A DNA stretch of 64,000 nucleotides from Luteirhabdus salina (GTDB lineage Bacteria; Bacteroidota; Bacteroidia; Flavobacteriales; Flavobacteriaceae), in contig JALAHT010000003.1 in assembly GCA_025384855.1 (NCBI GenBank), forward strand, positions 293,314 to 357,313. The letters run 5' to 3'. The position numbers were made by a program, and so were the translations under genes. Of the stretch, positions 16,240 to 25,339 are shown piece after piece. Every line of letters begins with the position of its first letter. Position 1 is the first letter of the stretch. The notes under the pieces were generated by a model that worked only from the letters and a program-made list of their open reading frames with translations, had not been told where the DNA came from and searched no databases.

Positions 16240-17364
16240 ATGCCTATGATTACCATTACCGAGGTACAATCGAAGAAGGAACTTAAGCAGTTTGTAACGT
16301 TTCCTTTTAGTTTATATAAAGATTCTCCCTATTGGGTGCCACCCTTGATTAAGGATGAAATGGAAACCCTGAATCGAGATAAAAATCCTGTATTTAAAAA
16401 TGCGGAAGCTTGGTACTACCTCGCTAAAAAGAATTCCAAAATAGTTGGGCGAATCGCGGTCATCGTCAATCATTTGGAAATAAATGATATAGGCAAGAAG
16501 AAAATCCGGTTCGGATGGTTTGATGTGGTCGATGACGTTGACGTCACCAAATCCCTCCTGAATAAAGTTTTTGAGAAAGGCGAAGAATTAGGGTTGGAAT
16601 ACGCCGAAGGTCCTGTAGGCTTCAGCAATATGGAGAAGGCTGGTATACTTACAGAAGGCTTTCAGGAAATGAATACCATGATTACCTGGTACCATCACCC
16701 TTATTATGCCGAACACTTCAGTCAATTGGGGTGGGAAAAACAGGCTACCTGGGTGGAATATAAGATGAGCATTCCAAACGTGATTAAAGAAAAGGTGGCA
16801 AAGTTTTCGAAATTGATTAAGGAACGCTACGGGTTCTCAGTTATTCGCTTCAAAAACAAAAAGGAAATACTTCCCTACGTCGATAAGATGTTCGAATTGC
16901 TAAACAATACCTACAATAATCTTCAAACATTTGTTCCGATTCAACAATATCAAATCGATTATTATAAGGAGAAATACTTCAGTTTTATCCATCCAGATTA
17001 CATCACGTGTATCAAGGATAGCAACGATAAGCTAATTGCCTTTTCCATTGTGATGCCGTCCTTCAGCAAAGCCTTAAAAAAGGCCAATGGAAAGCTATTT
17101 CCAACAGGTTGGTACCATATTCTTCAAGCCCAACGAAAAAACGATACCGCCGCTTTCTATCTAATCGGAATTGAACCAGAATACCAGGGAAAAGGCGTAA
17201 CTGCCATCATCTTCGAGGAAATGCAATATCTGTTCAACGACAAGGGCATTAAAACGGTAGAGACCAATCCAGAGTTGATCGAAAACAAAGCGGTACAACA
17301 ATTATGGAAGGACTATGATCCTGTGAAGCACAAAGAACGAAGCACTTTCAGAAAAAGTCTTTAA
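16240..17364 (+). CDS. GNAT-fold acetyltransferase-like protein
   Basis: 374 residues with no gap from the preceding gene (TAG then ATG). An alternative ATG two codons on (MITITEVQSKKELKQF) is equally good. The N-terminal block FPFSLYKDSPYWVPPLI and GRIAVIVNHLEI, and the C-terminal FYLIGIEPEYQGKGVTAIIF with the Q-x-x-G-K-G acetyl-CoA loop, point to a double-GNAT architecture. As I recall, relatives in flavobacteria are sometimes labelled GTP cyclohydrolase; the sequence does not support that. Substrate unknown. Confidence 0.82.
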   Translation: MPMITITEVQSKKELKQFVTFPFSLYKDSPYWVPPLIKDEMETLNRDKNPVFKNAEAWYYLAKKNSKIVGRIAVIVNHLEINDIGKKKIRFGWFDVVDDVDVTKSLLNKVFEKGEELGLEYAEGPVGFSNMEKAGILTEGFQEMNTMITWYHHPYYAEHFSQLGWEKQATWVEYKMSIPNVIKEKVAKFSKLIKERYGFSVIRFKNKKEILPYVDKMFELLNNTYNNLQTFVPIQQYQIDYYKEKYFSFIHPDYITCIKDSNDKLIAFSIVMPSFSKALKKANGKLFPTGWYHILQAQRKNDTAAFYLIGIEPEYQGKGVTAIIFEEMQYLFNDKGIKTVETNPELIENKAVQQLWKDYDPVKHKERSTFRKSL

Positions 17365-17367
17365 CAA

Positions 17368-17393
17368 AAAAGCCACCTTCTTAGGTGACTTTT
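17368..17393. terminator. Bidirectional terminator
   Basis: AAAAGCCACCT / AGGTGACTTTT hairpin with one mismatch, between convergent genes. Confidence 0.7.
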
Positions 17394-17414
17394 CAATTTT
17401 GTATTATAGGAGCA

Positions 17415-18674
17415 TTATTCTCCCATCGCCTGTGCTACGGCAGCAGACAAACGCTTATAGGTTCCATTCTCCAATCGCTCACGAATCGCAGAGAAAGCAT
17501 CCAAGGTTTCATTAATATCGTCCATGGTATGTGAGGCCGTTGGAATCATACGCAATAGGATAAGTCCCTTCGGAATTACAGGATATACTACTATCGAGCA
17601 GAAAATTCCGTAATTCTCACGAAGATCCTTCACTAGAGCCATTGCTTCAGGAATACTTCCCTTAAGATATACAGGCGTAACACAGCTTTGTGTTGTTCCA
17701 AGATCGAAACCACGATCTCTAAGGCCACCTTGCAGGGCATTAACGTTTTCCCATAGTTTTTCCTTCAATTCCGGCATGGTTCGAAGCATATCCAAACGCT
17801 TTAAAGCACCTACCACCAATTGCATCTGTAGGGATTTTGCAAACATCTGTGAACGAAGGTTGTATTTTAGGTAGTTGATTATTTCCTCATCGGCAGCAAT
17901 AAACGCTCCAGTACTTGCCATCGACTTCGCGAAGGTTGCGAAATATACGTCGATACCATCCTGGACGCCTTGCTCCTCTCCTGCTCCAGCACCAGTTTTA
18001 CCTAGCGTTCCAAAGCCATGGGCATCATCAACAAAAAGTCGGAAGTTATATTTTTTCTTAAGGGCAACGATTTCTTTCAGCTTCCCTTGTTCGCCACGCA
18101 TTCCGAAGACACCTTCAGAAATAAGAAGAATCCCTCCTCCTGTCTTTTGGGCTACTTTTTCGGCGCGACGTAAATTTTTCTCAATACTTTCTAGGTCGTT
18201 ATGCTTATAGGTGAAGCGTTGTCCTAGGTGAAGTCGAACCCCATCGATTATACAGGCATGGGCATCTACATCATATACGATGACATCATCCTTTGCCACC
18301 AAGGCATCAATGGTTGAAACCATTCCCTGATATCCAAAGTTCAGTAGGTACGCCGCTTCTTTATGAACGAAAGCCGCTAATTCTTTTTGAAGTTGTTCGT
18401 GTAGATCGGTGTGCCCACTCATCATACGAGCACCCATCGGATAAGCGGAACCCCATTTTTCGGCTGCTTCGGCATCTACCTTTCGCACTTCGGGGTGGTC
18501 GGCTAAACCAAGATAATCGTTCACACTCCAAGTAATGACCTCCTTGCCATTAAACTTCATACGGTTACCAATTGGTCCTTCCAATTTTGGGAATACAAAG
18601 TAGCCTTCTGCTTGCTCTGCCCATTTTCCCAATGGTCCTTTATCCTTGTAAATTTTATCGAATAAGTCTTTCAT
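17415..18674 (-). CDS. Alpha-oxoamine synthase family PLP enzyme; candidate cysteate/serine fatty acyltransferase (CapB/SPT-like)
   Basis: 419 residues from the ATG at 18674 (MKDLFDKIYKDKGPLG). Alpha-oxoamine synthases condense an amino acid with an acyl-CoA or acyl-ACP and release CO2. Visible features are TWSVNDYLGLADHPEV, His139 in DVDAHACI (stacks on PLP), VDDAHGFG, and the PLP-binding Lys250 in FATFAKSMASTG. Close family members in Bacteroidota are serine palmitoyltransferase and the cysteate acyltransferase of capnine (sulfonolipid) synthesis. The neighbouring cysteine-synthase-like gene favours the second, but sequence alone cannot exclude serine as substrate or a Kbl/BioF-like role. 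Confidence 0.85.
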   Translation of the reverse strand: MKDLFDKIYKDKGPLGKWAEQAEGYFVFPKLEGPIGNRMKFNGKEVITWSVNDYLGLADHPEVRKVDAEAAEKWGSAYPMGARMMSGHTDLHEQLQKELAAFVHKEAAYLLNFGYQGMVSTIDALVAKDDVIVYDVDAHACIIDGVRLHLGQRFTYKHNDLESIEKNLRRAEKVAQKTGGGILLISEGVFGMRGEQGKLKEIVALKKKYNFRLFVDDAHGFGTLGKTGAGAGEEQGVQDGIDVYFATFAKSMASTGAFIAADEEIINYLKYNLRSQMFAKSLQMQLVVGALKRLDMLRTMPELKEKLWENVNALQGGLRDRGFDLGTTQSCVTPVYLKGSIPEAMALVKDLRENYGIFCSIVVYPVIPKGLILLRMIPTASHTMDDINETLDAFSAIRERLENGTYKRLSAAVAQAMGE

Positions 18675-18701
18675 GCACACGAATTATTTCAATTCAAGGG
18701 G

Positions 18702-18731
18702 CAAAAATAAGGAATTTAATCAGCCTAACAA
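18702..18731 (-). promoter_or_regulatory. Promoter of the oxoamine-synthase gene
   Basis: On the minus strand: TTG at 18731-18729, a 19-base spacer and TATTTTTG at 18709-18702. This is a full match to the Bacteroidota pattern, so the gene can be transcribed apart from its upstream neighbour. Confidence 0.7.
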
Positions 18732-18798
18732 GAAATAATAGCATAGGAAACGACTAGGATAGTCGTGAATTATCAACAGCTTATCACCCGAAAATAAC

Positions 18799-19833
18799 TT
18801 ATTTTACGTAGGTAATTCCCTTTTTCTCTTCTTGAAAGTCGAAGAAACCTTGTTGTTCCATCCAATCGTCGCTGTAAATCTTGCTCATATAGCGACTTCC
18901 GTGGTCCGGGAATATAACAACGATATTACTGTTTTCGTCGAATTCACCTGCTTCCTCCAATTGTTTTAGTCCCTGCATGGCAGCACCACTCGTATAGCCA
19001 GCGAAGATTCCTTCGGTTTTGGCAAGTTCCCGGGCCATATGGGCACTTTCCTCATCCGTCACCTTCGTAAAAGAATCGATGCTATCGAAATCAGTAGCAT
19101 CCGGTATAAGATTTTTACCCAAACCTTCTATGCGGTAGGGATAGATTTCATTTTTATCGAATTCGCGTGTTTCATGGAACTTTTTCAATACGGAACCGAA
19201 AGCATCGATACCCAAGACTTTGATGTCTGGGTTTTGCTCCTTTAAATACCGTGCTGTACCAGAAATTGTGCCTCCCGTTCCACTGCACGCTACTAAATGA
19301 GTAATAGCCCCATTGGTCTGCTTCCAAATCTCAGGTCCTGTAGAAGCATAATGCGCATCGATATTTAGTTTATTAAAGTATTGGTTTATATAAACTGATC
19401 CATCTATCTCTGAATGAAGACGTTTCGCTACTTCGTAGTAACTTCTAGAATCATCTGCTGGTACGTGTGCTGGACACACATACACTTCTGCCCCCATAGT
19501 GCGAAGCATATCAATTTTATCTTTTGAAGACTTCGAGCTAACCGCTAAAATACACTTGTAGCCCTTTAAAACGCTAACCATCGCAATACTAAAACCCGTA
19601 TTTCCGCTCGTGGTTTCGATAATAGTATCGCCAGGGGTAAGAATTCCTTGTTTTTCAGCTTGTTCGATGATGTATAATGCGATTCGGTCTTTGGCAGAGT
19701 GACCAGGGTTGAAAGCTTCCACCTTTGCAAAATAGTTGCCTTTCATGTGCGCCGTTATGTGCTGTAGGCGAATTAACGGAGTATTTCCGATCAATTCCAA
19801 GACATTGTCATGCGCTTGTATTTCTTGCTTCAT
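18799..19833 (-). CDS. PLP-dependent cysteine-synthase/CBS-family enzyme; candidate cysteate synthase (CapA-like)
   Basis: 344 residues from the ATG at 19833 ([20 protein letters not shown]); the longer reading begins inside a promoter element. This fold-type II PLP enzyme replaces the beta substituent of a serine derivative. Lys48 in [11 protein letters not shown] binds [12 protein letters not shown] binds the substrate carboxylate and the glycine loop [10 protein letters not shown] binds phosphate. Ordinary CysK reads GGSVKDR; here it is GHSAKDR. Position upstream of the oxoamine synthase suggests cysteate formation from phosphoserine and sulfite. A plain cysteine synthase or cystathionine beta-synthase remains possible. 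Confidence 0.85.
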   Translation of the reverse strand: MKQEIQAHDNVLELIGNTPLIRLQHITAHMKGNYFAKVEAFNPGHSAKDRIALYIIEQAEKQGILTPGDTIIETTSGNTGFSIAMVSVLKGYKCILAVSSKSSKDKIDMLRTMGAEVYVCPAHVPADDSRSYYEVAKRLHSEIDGSVYINQYFNKLNIDAHYASTGPEIWKQTNGAITHLVACSGTGGTISGTARYLKEQNPDIKVLGIDAFGSVLKKFHETREFDKNEIYPYRIEGLGKNLIPDATDFDSIDSFTKVTDEESAHMARELAKTEGIFAGYTSGAAMQGLKQLEEAGEFDENSNIVVIFPDHGSRYMSKIYSDDWMEQQGFFDFQEEKKGITYVK

Positions 19834-19887
19834 AAAGGGAGTGTCTTTTGAAAAGTTTGTCCGTAGACCTACTTCTAAAATCCGAGA

Positions 19888-19895
19888 CAAAGGTA
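19888..19895 (-). promoter_or_regulatory. -7 element of the cysteine-synthase-like gene
   Basis: Reads TACCTTTG on the minus strand and overlaps the upstream alternative start at 19890, supporting the ATG at 19833. Confidence 0.5.
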
Positions 19896-19911
19896 CACGA
19901 ATTTTTTAAAT

Positions 19912-22050
19912 TTACTTTTTTATGCCTTCCAAATCCAATATAAAGGCATAATCCATAGCAACTTCCTTAAGCGCTTCGAATCTGCCTGATGCGCCACCGT
20001 GACCAGCATCCATATTGGTATGTAGCAATAAGATATTATTGTCCGTCTTCATTTCCCTCAATTTTGCCACCCATTTTGCGGGTTCCCAATATTGAACTTG
20101 GGAATCGTGAAGCCCAGTTGTAACAAGCATATTAGGATATTCCTGTGCTTTCACATTGTCGTAAGGTGAGTACGATTTGATGTATTCGTAGTATTCTTGA
20201 TTATTTGGGTTTCCCCATTCGTCATATTCACCTGTGGTGAGAGGGATACTGTCATCTAACATCGTCGTCACCACATCCACAAATGGAACAGCGGCAACAA
20301 CCCCATTATACAGTTCTGGGGCCATATTTACGATAGCGCCCATCAACAAGCCGCCTGCAGAGCCACCAGAGGCGTAAAGATGATCGGCCGAGGTAAAGCC
20401 TTCTTCAATCAAGTATTCTGAAGCATCAACAAAATCGGTAAAGGTGTTTTTTTTATGAAGCAATTTTCCATTCTCATACCACTGTCGCCCAAGATACTCT
20501 CCTCCTCTTACATGGGCGATGGCGAAGATGAAGCCGCGATCCAGTAGGCTTAATCTAACGGAAGAAAAATAGGGATCGATAGTGGATCCATAAGAGCCAT
20601 AGCCATATAGTAATAGTGGGTTCTTGCCATCTCGCTTTATTCCCTTTCGGTATACCAATGAAATCGGCACTTTCGTTCCGTCATCGGCCGTAGCCCAAAG
20701 GCGTTTCGATTCGTAATTATCTTTGTTGAAGTTGCCGCCCAATACTTCAACCTCTTTCTTCACTTCTTTTTCCTTGGTTTCCATATTAAAATCGATAATG
20801 GAAGCCGGCGTAATCATAGATGTATAGCTGTAACGCAGAATTTCAGTATCGAATTCCCTATTCTGTATTGTATAGGCGGTATAGGTTTCATTGTCGAAAG
20901 GCAGGTAGTAATTCTCTTTTGACACATCCCAAGGCATAATCCGGATTTTGTTCAAGCCGTTGTTCCTTTCACTGATAACGAGATATTCCTTGAAAATATC
21001 GATATCTTCAACCAACACATCGTCGCGATGCTCGATTACGGAAGTCCAATTTTCTTTGGAAGTAGCATTTTCCGGTGTTTTCATCACCTGAAAGTTCGTC
21101 GCTCCATCCATATTGGTAAGAATATAGAAATGATCATCATAGTGCGAAATTCCATATTCCAGTCCGCGCAGCCTGGGTTGAAAAACTCTAAACTCCTTAT
21201 CGGGTGTATTGGCATCCAAGATTTGATATTCTGAAGTAAGGGTACTATTGCTGCCAATGATCAGATACTTTTCACTTTTCGATTTATAGACATAGGTATT
21301 GAAAGTTTCATCCTCTTCCGTATACACGATTTCATCCTCCCCTACATCGGTACCGCGTTTATGCTTAAAAATCTGATTACTACGAAGGGTTTGCGGATCC
21401 TTTCTAGCATAGAATAATGTTTTGTTATCGTTCGCCCAGGTAGAGCTTCCGGTGGTTAGTGGAATTGCTTCTGAGGATATTTCACCAGTTTTCAAGTCTT
21501 TGATATAGATGGTGTATTTTCTTCGGCTTAAGGTATCCACGCCGAAAGCAACATAGCGATTATCGGGACTCACATTGATACCACGTAGACTATAGTAGGA
21601 ATAGTCCTTCGCCATATCATTCACATTAAAGAGAAGTTCTTCTTCAGCCCCTAAAGAGCCTTTTTTCCGAGAATAAATTGGATAATCGTTTCCTTGCTCG
21701 TAGCGCGTGATATAATAATAGCCATTATAGAAATACGGGACCGATTCGTCATCTTCCTTGATACGAGACTTCATCTCTTCGAACAGATCTTTTTTGAACT
21801 GTTCGGTATGCGACGTCATTTTTTCATAATAATCGTTCTCGCGTTCCAAGTAATCGATGACTTCCTCATTCTCCCGATCGTTCAACCAATAGTAATTATC
21901 GACACGAATGTCGCCATGCATTTCCAGTGTTTTGGCAATCTTTTCAGCCTTTGGCGGTACAATTTCCATAGATTTTTTTGACGTTTCTTTTTCCTTGCAT
22001 GCTGCAGTCAGCAAAAGCGTGGCAAAAATAAGGGTTAGAAATGGTTTCAT
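19912..22050 (-). CDS. S9 family peptidase (oligopeptidase B/prolyl oligopeptidase-like), lipoprotein
   Basis: 712 residues. The N-terminus MKPFLTLIFATLLLTAAC ends in a lipobox with Cys18, so it should be a lipoprotein outside the cytoplasm. A seven-bladed propeller region (residues about 70-430) precedes the hydrolase domain with GGSAGGLLMG (catalytic Ser), an Asp region near LHDSQVQYWEP and His in DAGHGGASG. The sequence resembles PtrB-type oligopeptidases that cut small peptides after basic residues, though specificity cannot be read. Length is normal. Confidence 0.92.
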   Translation of the reverse strand: MKPFLTLIFATLLLTAACKEKETSKKSMEIVPPKAEKIAKTLEMHGDIRVDNYYWLNDRENEEVIDYLERENDYYEKMTSHTEQFKKDLFEEMKSRIKEDDESVPYFYNGYYYITRYEQGNDYPIYSRKKGSLGAEEELLFNVNDMAKDYSYYSLRGINVSPDNRYVAFGVDTLSRRKYTIYIKDLKTGEISSEAIPLTTGSSTWANDNKTLFYARKDPQTLRSNQIFKHKRGTDVGEDEIVYTEEDETFNTYVYKSKSEKYLIIGSNSTLTSEYQILDANTPDKEFRVFQPRLRGLEYGISHYDDHFYILTNMDGATNFQVMKTPENATSKENWTSVIEHRDDVLVEDIDIFKEYLVISERNNGLNKIRIMPWDVSKENYYLPFDNETYTAYTIQNREFDTEILRYSYTSMITPASIIDFNMETKEKEVKKEVEVLGGNFNKDNYESKRLWATADDGTKVPISLVYRKGIKRDGKNPLLLYGYGSYGSTIDPYFSSVRLSLLDRGFIFAIAHVRGGEYLGRQWYENGKLLHKKNTFTDFVDASEYLIEEGFTSADHLYASGGSAGGLLMGAIVNMAPELYNGVVAAVPFVDVVTTMLDDSIPLTTGEYDEWGNPNNQEYYEYIKSYSPYDNVKAQEYPNMLVTTGLHDSQVQYWEPAKWVAKLREMKTDNNILLLHTNMDAGHGGASGRFEALKEVAMDYAFILDLEGIKK

Positions 22051-22085
22051 GGGTCGAATTGCTTACGGATTTAACTGCAAAGTAG

Positions 22086-22093
22086 TAAATTTG
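22086..22093 (+). promoter_or_regulatory. -7 element of ybaB
   Basis: TAAATTTG, 23 bases before the ATG at 22117; no clear -33 element. Confidence 0.5.
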
Positions 22094-22116
22094 CGGAAAT
22101 AAAAATTCAGAAAATT

Positions 22117-22431
22117 ATGTTTGGAGATATGATGGGCAAATTGAAGGAAGCCCAGGAAAAAGTAGAAGCGACCAAAAAGCGAATGGATACCGTGATGGTA
22201 GACGAAAAGAGTAGCGACGGTTTGTTGAAGGTGACGTTAACCGCTAATCGCGAATTGAAATCAATTGATATTGATGATAGCCTGCTTGACGATAAGGAGC
22301 AGTTAGAGGATTATTTAATCATAACGATGAATAAAGCTATCAAAAAAGCAACGGAAATCAATGAAGCAGAAATCGCTGCGGTAGCGAAAGAAGGCATGCC
22401 GAACATTCCAGGACTGGATATGTTCAAATAG
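22117..22431 (+). CDS. YbaB/EbfC family nucleoid-associated protein
   Basis: 104 residues. The start [26 protein letters not shown] is the helical N-terminus of the YbaB/EbfC family, followed by the central beta sheet ([20 protein letters not shown]) and a C-terminal helix. These dimers bind DNA without strict sequence need and are often encoded next to dnaX/recR, which is not the case here. It is monocistronic, with its own promoter element and a strong terminator. Confidence 0.9.
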   Translation: MFGDMMGKLKEAQEKVEATKKRMDTVMVDEKSSDGLLKVTLTANRELKSIDIDDSLLDDKEQLEDYLIITMNKAIKKATEINEAEIAAVAKEGMPNIPGLDMFK

Positions 22432-22445
22432 TAAGTTTAGAAAGT

Positions 22446-22477
22446 AAAAGCCCGGCCTAAGAGTTGCCGGGCTTTTT
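22446..22477 (+). terminator. Terminator after ybaB
   Basis: AAAAGCCCGGC / GCCGGGCTTTTTT hairpin with a nine-base loop. It can also serve the convergent thioredoxin gene. Confidence 0.88.
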
Positions 22478-22484
22478 TATGCTG

Positions 22485-22943
22485 TTATTTTAAGTATTGA
22501 TCGATAAAATCGAAATGGTTCTGCGTATCGCGCAACGGACTATAGCCTGAAATGCGATCGAGTTCCTTCCCTTTTGAATTAAGCATCAATATCTTCGGAA
22601 AGGTTCGTTCCTTATTATATTTTGCAATGATAGTTTTATTGTAGTTTAATTGTTCGGCGGAGATCACATCCATTCTTCTTGGGTAATCGATCAACACCAA
22701 AACCATATCATCTGCCCGTTGTTGAAATGCTTCACTTTCGAAAAAATCCTCTTTCAACATTTTACAAGGCGCACACCAATCGCTGCCGGTAAAATATAGC
22801 AAAATAGGTTTCTCCTCTTCGGTTGAAATTTTCACAGCTTCCTCAACATTCGTAATCCATGATAAATTAGTATCTCGCTTCTGTTGTTGAGAAAAACCTA
22901 TCGTCGTAAACGCGACTAGCAGAATAAACACAAACTTTTTCAT
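22485..22943 (-). CDS. Exported thioredoxin-family protein
   Basis: 152 residues with signal peptide MKKFVFILLVAFTTIGFSQ. The active site is GSDWCAPCKMLKEDFF (WCxPC), within a thioredoxin-like fold of the DsbD-gamma/Thioredoxin_7 type. Its job is probably thiol reduction or disulfide exchange in the periplasm. An AT-rich palindrome lies just upstream of the start. No partner gene is adjacent. Confidence 0.88.
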   Translation of the reverse strand: MKKFVFILLVAFTTIGFSQQQKRDTNLSWITNVEEAVKISTEEEKPILLYFTGSDWCAPCKMLKEDFFESEAFQQRADDMVLVLIDYPRRMDVISAEQLNYNKTIIAKYNKERTFPKILMLNSKGKELDRISGYSPLRDTQNHFDFIDQYLK

Positions 22944-22955
22944 AATGCCCTAATT

Positions 22956-22978
22956 TACATTATCTAAAACATAATGTA
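22956..22978. promoter_or_regulatory. AT-rich palindrome upstream of thioredoxin gene
   Basis: TACATTAT, seven bases, ATAATGTA: a perfect 8-base inverted repeat 13 bases from the start codon of the minus-strand thioredoxin gene. Position fits an operator or a 5' hairpin; no regulator is known. Confidence 0.4.
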
Positions 22979-23156
22979 TGCCAAAAAAGATATAAAATAA
23001 TTCTTCAATGAAGTAAAATTGGAAATTCCCTAACAACCTATAATAACATGTTGAAAATCTTGTAGTTCTTCTTAATGTGAGACTTTAACAATTGCTTTTT
23101 TTTTTAGATATTTATACACTCAAAACCGAATCAAGTCTAATCTTTAATAGTAAACT

Positions 23157-23477
23157 ATGTTTGAATTGAAAAAAAGTGGAGACAAATTCCACTTCGTCTT
23201 AAAGGCAAGTAATGGCCAGGTAATCCTCACTAGCCAAATGTATTCCTCGAAGTCTGGGGCCATGAACGGAATTGAATCTGTACAAAAAAACTGTGGCGAT
23301 AGTAACCACTTTGAGCGCAAAACCGCGAAGAACGGGAAGTTTCACTTCAACCTAAAATCGTCTAACGGACAAATCGTAGGCAGCAGTCAAATGTATTCTT
23401 CCGAAAGCGGAATGAACAACGGTATTGAGTCGGTAGCGAAGAACGCTCCCGGAGCAGAAGTTAAGGAACTGGAATAG
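23157..23477 (+). CDS. YegP family protein (DUF1508), two repeats
   Basis: 106 residues built from two copies of the DUF1508 repeat: FELKKSGDKFHFVLKASNGQ... and ERKTAKNGKFHFNLKSSNGQ..., each followed by S-QMYSS-SG--NGIESV and a short tail. It is a small soluble protein widely present in bacteria; the function is not established. It is monocistronic with its own terminator. Confidence 0.92.
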   Translation: MFELKKSGDKFHFVLKASNGQVILTSQMYSSKSGAMNGIESVQKNCGDSNHFERKTAKNGKFHFNLKSSNGQIVGSSQMYSSESGMNNGIESVAKNAPGAEVKELE

Positions 23478-23508
23478 TATATTATTTCTCCTCTATCCCA
23501 ATTAAATG

Positions 23509-23537
23509 ACTCCTGAATTTTTTTCAGGAGTTTTTTT
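23509..23537 (+). terminator. Terminator after yegP-like gene
   Basis: ACTCCTGAA / TTCAGGAGT followed by seven T; it touches the end of the convergent threonine aldolase gene. Confidence 0.85.
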
Positions 23538-24567
23538 ATTCAAAATTTTCAAGCAATTCCAATACACGTGCATGCATGTCGCCCGTGTAATCGTAATGTG
23601 TCACCATTCGCAACTTTCCCTGTCCCATAGCGCTCATGCGTACACCTCTCTCATCAAAAAACTGCAGGAATTCACTCTCTCGATGAGATTTTTGAAGATA
23701 AAAGATGACAATATTGGTCTCAGTTGGCTCTACCTTCAAAACATAGGATTGTTCTTCTAGCTTTTTTGCCAACTCAGTAGCACGATGGTGGTCTTCCTCC
23801 ATTCTATCAATATGATTTTTCAATCCAAAAAGTCCAGCGGCGGCCATGAAACCAACCTGACGCATACCGCCACCCAACACTTTTCGAACGCGCATAGCGT
23901 TTTGCAACAATTCTTTTTTACCAATCAGAACTGTTCCCATTGGAGCTCCCAGCCCTTTGCTAAGACAGACGGTAAGCGTGTCAAAAATTTTTCCGTAGTC
24001 TTTCGGATCTTCCTTTTTTGCTGCAATAGCATTCATAAGTCTAGCTCCATCCAAGTGAAGGCCCAACCCGTTTTCATCGCATACCTTACGAATTCGCTTT
24101 ATTTCCTCGAAATCGTAGCAAGCGCCACCCCCTTTGTTGGTTGTATTTTCTAAGCAGACCAAAGTGGTTAACGGACTATGATAAAAATCGGGTGGGTTGA
24201 TATTTTCCTGTACCTGTTCGGCAGTAATCATCCCTCTATTGCCATCGACCAGTTTACAGGAAACACCACTATTAAAGGAAACACCACCTCCTTCATAATT
24301 ATACACGTGCGCCCATTTATCGCAGATCAATTGCTCGGCTGGTTGCGTATGAAGTTTTATCGCTGCCTGGTTTGCCATACTTCCCGTTGGGAAATATAGG
24401 GCTTCATCCATACCAAATAGTTTGGCAGCATAGTGTTCCAGTTTGTTTACGGTCGGATCCTCTTTATAAACATCGTCGCCTACCTCGGCTTCCATCATGG
24501 CAGCAAGCATTTTTGGGGTAGGCTTGGTTACGGTATCACTACGAAGATCGATTATGGGGTATTTCAT
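23536..24567 (-). CDS. Low-specificity L-threonine aldolase
   Basis: 343 residues of fold-type I PLP enzyme splitting threonine or allo-threonine to glycine and acetaldehyde. The start IDLRSDTVTKPTPKMLAAM is diagnostic for the family. LHLDGARLMNA contains the PLP-interacting Asp and Arg, and the PLP Lys is in TVCLSKGLGAPMG. Length is normal. It follows a secreted protein gene by five bases and is probably co-transcribed with it. Confidence 0.95.
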   Translation of the reverse strand: MKYPIIDLRSDTVTKPTPKMLAAMMEAEVGDDVYKEDPTVNKLEHYAAKLFGMDEALYFPTGSMANQAAIKLHTQPAEQLICDKWAHVYNYEGGGVSFNSGVSCKLVDGNRGMITAEQVQENINPPDFYHSPLTTLVCLENTTNKGGGACYDFEEIKRIRKVCDENGLGLHLDGARLMNAIAAKKEDPKDYGKIFDTLTVCLSKGLGAPMGTVLIGKKELLQNAMRVRKVLGGGMRQVGFMAAAGLFGLKNHIDRMEEDHHRATELAKKLEEQSYVLKVEPTETNIVIFYLQKSHRESEFLQFFDERGVRMSAMGQGKLRMVTHYDYTGDMHARVLELLENFE

Positions 24568-24572
24568 ATGGT

Positions 24573-25202
24573 TTAAAGTCTTATAAAATCATTTTGTTTT
24601 TCTTCAATCAATTCATCTAATATATTCTCAAGCTGAACAAGGGCAAGGCCTTGGTTATGCTCGTAATTCAGGTTTGGATTGTCTTCCATCGAACTGATGT
24701 CGTACAGCATGAATTGACGCTCAAAACTACTATTTTCTTTGATGAATTTGTAGTCGCGACGACACGGATACGTCTCTGTGCTCGATGTAGGTCCGGTATC
24801 GGGCCGCTGCTTTTTATAAGGTAAAATAGTTTCATTCTTTAACTCATTCATATGGCTGTTGACCATTTCAAATATGGTGGCATCCTCCAAGGGTATTTTT
24901 TGAAAACGTCCGCACTTATCGATACGCTGCAGGTACTGTTCATTTCCCTTTTGCCAAAACACATAGTAAGAATGATAGGTAGGTGAAACGATACAGTTTT
25001 GGTTATTCCGAACCTTGAAAATTTCCGTTTTTCCCAAACAGTATTGATCTACATAAAAAATAAGGCTCGCTCCTTCTGCTTTTAGTTGTTGGGTGAAGGT
25101 TTCAACAGTTGCCTTCAACTCCGTGTTTCGTTCTTGCGCGATGGAGGGTTGAAAAATTCCTAACAATAAGCAGAGAAAAAGAATTTTTGATAGTGTTTTC
25201 AT
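24573..25202 (-). CDS. Exported protein of unknown function
   Basis: 209 residues with signal peptide MKTLSKILFLCLLLGIFQP-SIAQ. It carries four cysteines in the mature part (YCLGKTEIF, NCIVSP, KCGRF, PCRRD), which could form disulfides. I recognise no domain. It lies directly upstream of the threonine aldolase on the same strand, but a functional link is not evident. Confidence 0.75.
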   Translation of the reverse strand: MKTLSKILFLCLLLGIFQPSIAQERNTELKATVETFTQQLKAEGASLIFYVDQYCLGKTEIFKVRNNQNCIVSPTYHSYYVFWQKGNEQYLQRIDKCGRFQKIPLEDATIFEMVNSHMNELKNETILPYKKQRPDTGPTSSTETYPCRRDYKFIKENSSFERQFMLYDISSMEDNPNLNYEHNQGLALVQLENILDELIEEKQNDFIRL

Positions 25203-25292
25203 ACAATGGGTTTTAAATAAGGGTTCTCTTTCAGAAAAAGAACCACTTCTAAAAATAGGGCTATTTTCCTTTTTAGCTGAAAAACTTAATTC

Positions 25293-25300
25293 TATTTTTG
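25293..25300 (+). promoter_or_regulatory. -7 element of prfB
   Basis: TATTTTTG, 39 bases before the ATG at 25340. Confidence 0.45.
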
Positions 25301-25339
25301 TTCTTCAACAGAAAAAATCCTGCAATAGCAGCAACTAAT

